64,000 nt of DNA from Limnanthes douglasii subsp. nivea (lineage: Eukaryota; Streptophyta; Magnoliopsida; Brassicales; Limnanthaceae), in NCBI GenBank assembly GCA_036936605.1, contig JAUPFV010000002.1, positions 131,362,376 to 131,426,375 on the forward strand, given 5' to 3'. Both the position numbers and the translations under genes were made by a program. The notes beneath the pieces were generated by a model. The model saw only the letters and a list, made by a program, of their open reading frames with translations, did not search any database and was not told where the DNA came from. Below are positions 58,265 to 64,000 of the stretch, in pieces. Numbering within the stretch: position 1 is the first letter of the stretch; every line of letters begins with the position of its first letter.

Positions 58265-59060
58265 CTATTGATCATTTATACGGACTGCCCCCAGCGTTCG
58301 TGGAGCCAAGGCAGTGGCATAGCATTCTCTTGCAACCTTTTGGCTGCTCCGGACAACCCCAACCTGTCCCTGAACAGCATACTTTAAACACTGGTGGACT
58401 GTCGAAGCCACCGCATGCATCCTAGAGAGCCAAGATCTCCCTAAAATAGCGTTATAGCAGGTGGGACAATCCACCACAATGAAGAGTATTCTGACCGTTT
58501 TCTTGAAAGGGCCCCTGCCCAACAACACTTCTTCTTCAAACTCCCCGATCACATCGGCTGAGCTGCCCGTGAAGCCCACGATTGACCTGTCTGACTTTTG
58601 AATCACAGCTGGATTTTTCATTTTCTTGTAAGTGTCTAGGAAAAGGATATTGGCAGAGCTTCCAGTATCTACCAGAATTCGCCTTATCTCATTGCCCCCT
58701 ACTGATGCTCCTATAACAACAGCATCCTCATGAGGGCCAGCAATGTCTCTTAAATCATCCCCATCAAAGACAATGAATGGGAATGAATTTGATGATTGAT
58801 AAGAGGTCATGCCCCCTTCTAGCTGGGAAGCCAAATTATGAACATGCCTTTTTCTTGATGAAGTAGTAGGAGCTGTCACAGTGTCCCCTCCGAAAATTGT
58901 CAGTGACTCGAAGAATTTAATGAGCCCGGAGACCGATCTAGAACGTTCCTCTATAGCACCCACTCTGTTTCATGTTGGATCAGGATCCAAGTATTCAGAT
59001 TCCACATCAAACCTTTCAACTATTACCATAGCCCCCTCCGGGGCAGCATTAACCGGACCA
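58265..59060 (-). pseudogene. Aspartic protease region of element C
   Basis: The catalytic motif VDTGSSANILF follows VVIGASVGGNEIRRIL. The second half has FIVVDCPTCYNAILGRSWL. The region upstream (MVIVERFDVESEYLDPDP) is separated by an in-frame TGA where element A has CGA (PPRNRV). It ends at a stop before the RT frame begins at 58201. The protease would cut Gag-Pol in an active element. Confidence 0.85.
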
Positions 59061-59099
59061 GCCCGGTGAGTGTTGTCAGGCATGTTGCCTCCTTTTCTT

Positions 59100-60600
59100 T
59101 TAACGTATGCACCCAACTTCCCCCTTTCAATCAAATTTTATACCTCTTGTTTCAACGCTATGCAATCATCAGTGGTATGGCCAATATCATTATGGTATTG
59201 GCAAAAGGAGTTGTTACGATGCTCTCTGGGAGACTGCAAGGTTGCCGGTCTCCGACAGTGTACCTCATCTTTTGTTTTATAAAAAATAGTGGTCACGCTT
59301 TCTTTAAGTTCTACGAACCACTCCGGTTGGACCCATGGCCCTCTTTTGTTTCTGGATTGCTGACTTTGAGTAGGAGCAGCTGGCTGGGACTGAGCTTTTC
59401 CCCTACCATGCCCCTGTCCGGTTTCTCTTGCTCTATTCCCGGACTGGTTTTGATTTGGAGTTGGTGCCACCGGGGTGGATCTCACCTGTCTGAGCACTCT
59501 GGTCTTTTTTGTTTCATCAACATTTATTTGCTTGCCAACTTGGTTTGGCAATCCTCCCCAGGTCATGGCTTTCTTCCTGGTCACCGAATCAGCCAGGTTG
59601 CCTGGGTTCAAACCTTGTCTTAGGGATGCTATTGCCACCTGTTCGAAGCAATCAGCCAACCCGTTTTTTGTGTTCACAAAACGACTTATGTACTCCTTTA
59701 ACGACTCATTTGGCTCTTGGGCACAATGGATTATGGTATCTCCATTACCCTTCAGCTCCCCACAAACTGCCTTCGAAAGGTCACCCAAAAAGTATCAAAG
59801 TCTTTAATACAACCCTGAGGCAAGCTGTTGTACCATTTCAGAGCACTCCCCGTAAAAGATTGGGAGAATGCCCTACAGAGTAGTTTATCATCATCATCAA
59901 AGTTCATCATGAAGTTCTTGAATTGCTCCAGATGATTGTCCGGATCAGTACTGCCATCATACTTCTCCATCTTAGTACTATCAAACCTCTTAGGGAGGTT
60001 TCCGGACAGGATTTTAGAAGACAGTGGAGACTGCCTCCAATTCCTTCCACGACTGAACACGGTATCCTCATTAGGAGTTGCAAAGATACCTGGCTCATCG
60101 TGGAAAGCAAAAGGATCCATCAACATCTTGTCCGTATACCTCCGGTGGTGAGATGACCCCTTTCCAATATGCCTTTTCATTCTTCCATGGTGATCTCTTT
60201 TTCTCGAATACTTCTTAACTTGCTTTTGTTTCTTCTTGGTTCGACCCTCATCACTGCTAGAGGACAAGAATTTTTCATTTCCCTCACTGTCCGAAGAGCT
60301 GCCCGAAGATTCTGAACTTGAGTCAGAGCTCTCCACAGGCTTGGACCGGTGAGACTTTTTAGAGCTGGCATGTGTCTTTTTAGTGCTCACACGAGTTTTC
60401 GAAGCCTCAGGCTCTCGAGGGTTGTCAGTGTGATGAGCAGCTGACGCTTTGGATTTCTCTTTCATGCCCATCTTGGCCTTTTCAGCCCTCAGAGCTTCTA
60501 TCTCAAGCTTTAACCTGTCGCGCTCTTAGACAGTATACTCATCGTTCTCCTCCACCACTTCGAGCAAAGCTGGTGGAAGCTCTGGATTATCCGAATTCAT
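59100..60600 (-). pseudogene. Gag of element C
   Basis: Starts MNSDNPELPPALLEVVEEND. A TAA interrupts at residue 27. It continues through a Ser-rich and basic part (SSSDEGRTKKKQKQVKKY) and the capsid-like gag domain (MEKYDGSTDPDNHLEQFKNF, ALKWYNSLPQG, FRRQFVGS). An 8-bp loss after FVGS shifts the frame. The next frame has IASLRQGLNPGNLAD and a Gln/Pro-rich linker, then WVQPEWFVEL and a knuckle-like FCQYHNDIGHTTDDC before a further TAA. Gag packages the element RNA. The copy is nearly complete but cannot be translated through. Confidence 0.85.
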
Positions 60601-60654
60601 TCGGACAGAAATTATTTGCTTGGTTTCGAATACTTGATTCAGGCACCGTCGCCT

Positions 60655-60672
60655 CCCACTGTGGTCGCCAAT
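60655..60672 (-). other. Primer-binding site of element C
   Basis: Minus-strand TTGGCGACCACAGTGGGA, next to the inner edge of the 5' LTR, with the same TGGCGACCAC core as elements A and B. Confidence 0.75.
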
Positions 60673-60673
60673 T

Positions 60674-61143
60674 TGGTGTGGATAAAAATGGCCTAGGGGT
60701 AGGCAAGTAATTTCAAGTGGAGTTTTAAGGCGGTGTAAGGGTGTTTCAAGGTGGTGTGAGGGTGTTTCAGGGTGTTTCAATGTGGAGAGAGAATTAAGCA
60801 GCTTGGCAGTAGTTAATTTTTCTTACCCATAGTTAATGCTGGTGGTTGGGTATTTATAGTATGATATTTGGGCTTTTATGGGCTTTCGGGTCATGTTTAA
60901 TGAACCCGGGTCATGTTTAAAGACCCATGAGTTTTAGGCAGATGGGCAGGTAGCTTAGTCAGAAAGTGTTTAGGTTTTTTAGTACTTTAGTCATAGTTCG
61001 AACAGCCTTAGGCTCACAGTGTTCGAAGTCATCTGTCCGGTTCAAAAGTCCTGTCCGATTTAAGTTCTTAGTGTCTGTCCGGTTTACGGAGAGACTTAAA
61101 TTGGTCTGCCCTTCCGGGGAGCATTCCGAATTCGGACTCATCA
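60674..61143 (-). repeat. 5' LTR of element C
   Basis: 470 bp, TGATGAGTCCGAATTCGG...TCCACACCA on the minus strand. A TATA-like ACTATAAATACCC lies near 60848-60860. Three TGTCCG-type motifs occur at 61032-61088. It pairs with 50608-51098. Confidence 0.92.
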
Positions 61144-61269
61144 ATATCTAATAATTAGAACAATCAAGAGGGTCTATAGGAGCTCGGCGAACTAACTTGT
61201 CAACCTATTTTAAGATATATGACTTGAATGTTAATAGAAAGTATGTTCATATTTATCTCATGATGAGGA

Positions 61270-61930
61270 TAAATAGAAATTGGTTAGAAATAATGATATA
61301 GAAAAAATAGCTGAGTTGAACTCCCAAATTAACAATCCTCCCCAGGAACTGGCTGACATGCATATCTTGGAACTCGATAGATTACACGATGACTTGTCCT
61401 TTCTTTTTATCTCCCTTGCCGAGTCTCACTCAACGCTTAAATCTGTTCTTCTCGCATCTTTACAACATGAACAGAGCAAATCCTTAATGAAGAAGGTTTG
61501 TAATACGGCTTCAGAGCTCGCTCCTGCTAGCTTGTCGAACGGAGGTTGGCCAAAGTTGTTTCCGTTCATGTTTCAGTGTGTCACAATTGAGAATTATCAT
61601 CTCATGTTATTATTTATTGCAATTGGTTCAGTACAACGGTGAGACTCTTATTCCTCATTTGAATACTTTGCATTACGTATACTTACAGTGTTTAGGGAAT
61701 TCAAAATCTTCTGATGTTAGAATCGCGGCCTTGGGTTCTTTTATAATTTTTGTACAATATCTGTCGATGTTAGTCGATAAAAATAGGTTTGAGGCCCTAT
61801 TTCCCTTAATGGTGTAGAATTTGATCAATGTATTGAACTCGAGACATGAAGCAACTACCTCGAATGTTCTACAGTTGTTTATCAACTTAACATAAATTCC
61901 TCGAGAACGAATATTAGTGTTTACCAAGAT
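61270..61930 (+). pseudogene. Importin-5 (karyopherin beta-3) fragment
   Basis: Broken plus-strand frames follow the N-terminal HEAT-repeat part of importin-5, the carrier that brings ribosomal proteins and histones into the nucleus. Visible blocks are LKSVLLASLQHEQSKSLMKK, then VCNTASELAPASLSNGGWPK, LFPFMFQCV, YNGETLIPHLNTLHYVYLQC and SSDVRIAALGSFIIFVQYLS. A block with NRFEALFPLM, a stop and VLNSRHEATTS follows. The order matches the family. Frames shift at about 61610 and stop at 61815. No introns are obvious in this 650-bp stretch. It begins right after element C's flank and fades out near 61930. It could be a processed copy or a captured and decayed piece. Confidence 0.75.
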
Positions 61931-63329
61931 GTTGTATATATAAATCTATGTTGATTTGGCTATAATGGTTAGCATTCTTACATGTTGTGCTGAATGTGAA
62001 ATAATCTATTTGGTAGAGTAGTTCATGGTGTTGCTATAAAATCTTGTTTTGTAAAAGAATTGATATTCACTAAAAGTTTCTTATGTATTTATGTCTTAGA
62101 CTAATGTATCTATCAATACGTAAAATTTTAAATTTAATATATAACTGAGTTTTAACTTCCACTTTAAATATCTTAAAAAAATCCAAACTTCATATTTATA
62201 CTTAAAAAATAAGTGAATATATAATAGTTATATATAATTTTTTATTAAATATGTTTTAAAATTAATATATTATTTAGTTTATATTAATTATTCAGAATCA
62301 AGTTTAATAATTTTATGCATATTTTAAAGTATTTCTGTTTTGTTTTTTATTATATGCATAATCCATATTTATCACATGGACCGCTAACATAACTCATACA
62401 TCATATTGTAATAATAATATGACCTAAATAAAAAAGTATATTTTATCACGACAGATAAGTGGTTTTAAACAATAACTAGTTCGTCGACTATTGATTTTAG
62501 TGACAAATAATGTATCGCCTAAAAACGTCCAGTGAGAGTCCATTGACTATCCAGTTTAAATAAAGTTAGTCCATGCACATGTCGATTAATGTAAGACTGC
62601 TATGTGATACCATACTACACATAAACTTGTTTCACTCATAGTCCTTCGACTTTAGGTCAAAGTTAATATGTAGTCAATAATATAAATTCAGACATGTGCC
62701 CTTCAATACAATAAACATGATAAATATAATACTAACTATATTAATTATGATTAATTATTAACATATATATATATATAACACTACTTATCATATGTGGATT
62801 AATATTAAGGTATTTTTTTAATCCAAAATTATTATATATAGAATCCCGATTGAATTTAATATCTCACCTACTAAAATCCCTAAGTCAAACCTAATATATA
62901 AATTCTCTCGTTCTCTAATAATCTAGATATAAAACCCCGAATCTTGATTTGTTCTGCCACGTTGCATTATAGTCTTTTAGGACCAAATATTGAAGGCATA
63001 ATACTTTGTTATACATGCAATATTTATATTAAGATCGTTTGACCTTTGTAGGATAATCTGAAGATGTATGTATATTGGTACCTGCAACTTGTAATGTAAG
63101 AGTATTCGTAATGTAGGTTGGTTTTGAGGTTAGTAAAGTGGTGTGGTTGTACATTACTATCACTTTACTGCTTTGGTGTTATTATAAGAATTATGGGCAT
63201 GCTTTAAAATAAAATAAATGACCTTGTTGAAAGTGATAATCTTATCAGTGAAGTATTATTGTTGCAACTTCTTGATAAATATAAGGATGTCCATGAGTTC
63301 TTCTAACTTGGATGAAACCTTTTGAGAGA
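61931..63329. other. AT-rich stretch, no gene seen
   Basis: Nothing identifiable between the two host-gene fragments. A short (AT)n run lies near 62762-62777. Confidence 0.5.
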
Positions 63330-63700
63330 GTTCATATAGTTTATTCTTTATAAAAAAAACGTAAAAATATCGTTGTTAGCTACTCGATTTGAGATTGGAC
63401 AATACAACCTCAAATGAGCTCGTCAAATCTTGGACAATGCTATTGAAATGGCTCATAAAGATAAGGTATAATTTAGTAATTAAGTTTTTTTGTTGAATAA
63501 CTAATTTTATGTCAAGCTTGAATATTTTATTATTATTATTATTATTTCTCATGTTGTCACGAGAAAATTACTATACACTGAGAAAAATTGTTAAGCTCGA
63601 AAAAACTATATGTGAAACTGAGCGGGCTAGAGCTATATTTAACCATGTAGTCTCAGAGCCAGCTCCGGAAAGGCTAGAGTTATTGTGGAATGAAACATTT
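63330..63700 (+). pseudogene. Crooked-neck/CLF1-like (HAT-repeat splicing factor) fragment
   Basis: Two exon-like pieces are visible. The first (63375-63465) reads SLLATRFEIGQYNLK, a stop, then ARQILDNAIEMAHKDK, ending in AAG before GTATAA, a plausible splice donor. The second (63555-63700) reads ENYYTLRKIVKLEKTICETE, then RARAIFNHVVSEPA, then LELLWN. Both match neighbouring HAT repeats of the crooked-neck protein, a scaffold of the spliceosome's NineTeen-related complex. The segment normally between them is missing or unrecognisable and an (ATT)n run sits in the intron-like gap. It is a decayed duplicate, not a working gene. Confidence 0.7.
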
Positions 63701-64000
63701 CTATTTTTTTTGCAAATACGTTTTTTTAATGACATTTGATTTAATATTTCAATTTTAATTTTTTTACATCTTCTGTTTGTTGTCTTTTGATTTAAAGACG
63801 TATGATTCTTACCAACTTTTTATACCTCTTAAATTATTAAAAACCCACAATCCAGTTTTGCAATAAATTAATTATATGTAATGTAACTTACTGAAGTTTG
63901 AAAGGAGTATTTTCTTGAGGTTTATACATGTGTCATGTTATTTTTATTGAACTTCTGATTCTGCATCATATTACGTTGGAACGATCAACAATAAATTAAT
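63701..64000. other. AT-rich stretch, no gene seen
   Basis: No further exon of the crooked-neck-like fragment and no other feature can be recognised to the window end. Confidence 0.45.

Larger units (their letters stand above)
50608..61143 (-). mobile_element. Gypsy element C (Tat lineage), youngest copy
   Basis: LTRs lie at 60674-61143 (5') and 50608-51098 (3'), flanked by ATATC on both sides (50603-50607 and 61144-61148). Read on the minus strand: primer site TTGGCGACCACAGTGGGA next to the 5' LTR, gag, protease, RT, two RNase H domains, integrase, then a gene in the opposite direction (plus strand), and the purine tract AAAAAAGGGGCTCC before the 3' LTR. Length is 10,536 bp. LTR substitutions are about 2 % by eye, plus one 21-bp repeat-number change, so the insertion is the most recent of the three. 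Several single-base stops and two frameshifts nevertheless interrupt gag-pol. Confidence 0.95.

Overview
The window reads as repeat-dominated plant nuclear DNA. It is AT-rich and carries plant-type Copia and Tat-lineage Ty3/gypsy retrotransposons, L1-type LINE remains, a tRNA-derived SINE-like unit, a hAT transposon and inserted plant mitochondrial DNA (a nad1 exon next to group II intron sequence). I see no intact host gene and cannot name the species.

Layout. 1-1420: 3' part of a decayed LINE (+). 2242-5505: a 3.26-kb hAT element with a perfect 8-bp target duplication (GTTAGGTA), two arrays of a 16-bp repeat, a 173-codon ORF and a CCGGA-rich block. 6890-10090: a longer decayed LINE (-). 12074-13660: a small non-coding Copia relative with LTRs of about 86 bp. 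13840-17300: two unrelated Copia ruins, with possible organelle DNA between them. 17300-23180: AT-rich DNA with local duplications, possible mitochondrial DNA and a SINE-like unit.

23182-39033 is a Tat-type gypsy element (A, TSD TATAA). A second element of the same lineage (B, 23592-29448, TSD GTAAC) is nested in its 5' leader. 41325-43110 holds mitochondrial nad1 exon 5 with upstream group II intron sequence, next to a Copia reverse-transcriptase fragment. 44793-48616 is a Copia element with LTRs of about 100 bp, the apparent coding relative of the 12-kb non-coding element. 50608-61143 is the best-preserved Tat element (C, minus strand, TSD ATATC). 61270-63700 carries broken pieces of two conserved host genes, importin-5 and crooked-neck/CLF1.

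How the parts work together. In A and C the order is gag, protease, reverse transcriptase, two RNase H domains, integrase, then an extra gene on the opposite strand before the 3' LTR. In C that antisense gene is nearly full length (967 residues, one internal stop). All three elements show one short GT-AG intron (77-82 bp) at the same place and phase. A and C also have a TATA-like box upstream of its start. B lost about 4.6 kb from gag to integrase but kept the antisense gene. By-eye LTR divergence (A about 9 %, B about 6 %, C about 2 %) agrees with the nesting order. The spliced antisense gene is the most interesting feature here. Antisense extra ORFs are known in Tat-lineage elements, so the novelty would lie in its splicing, promoter and role.
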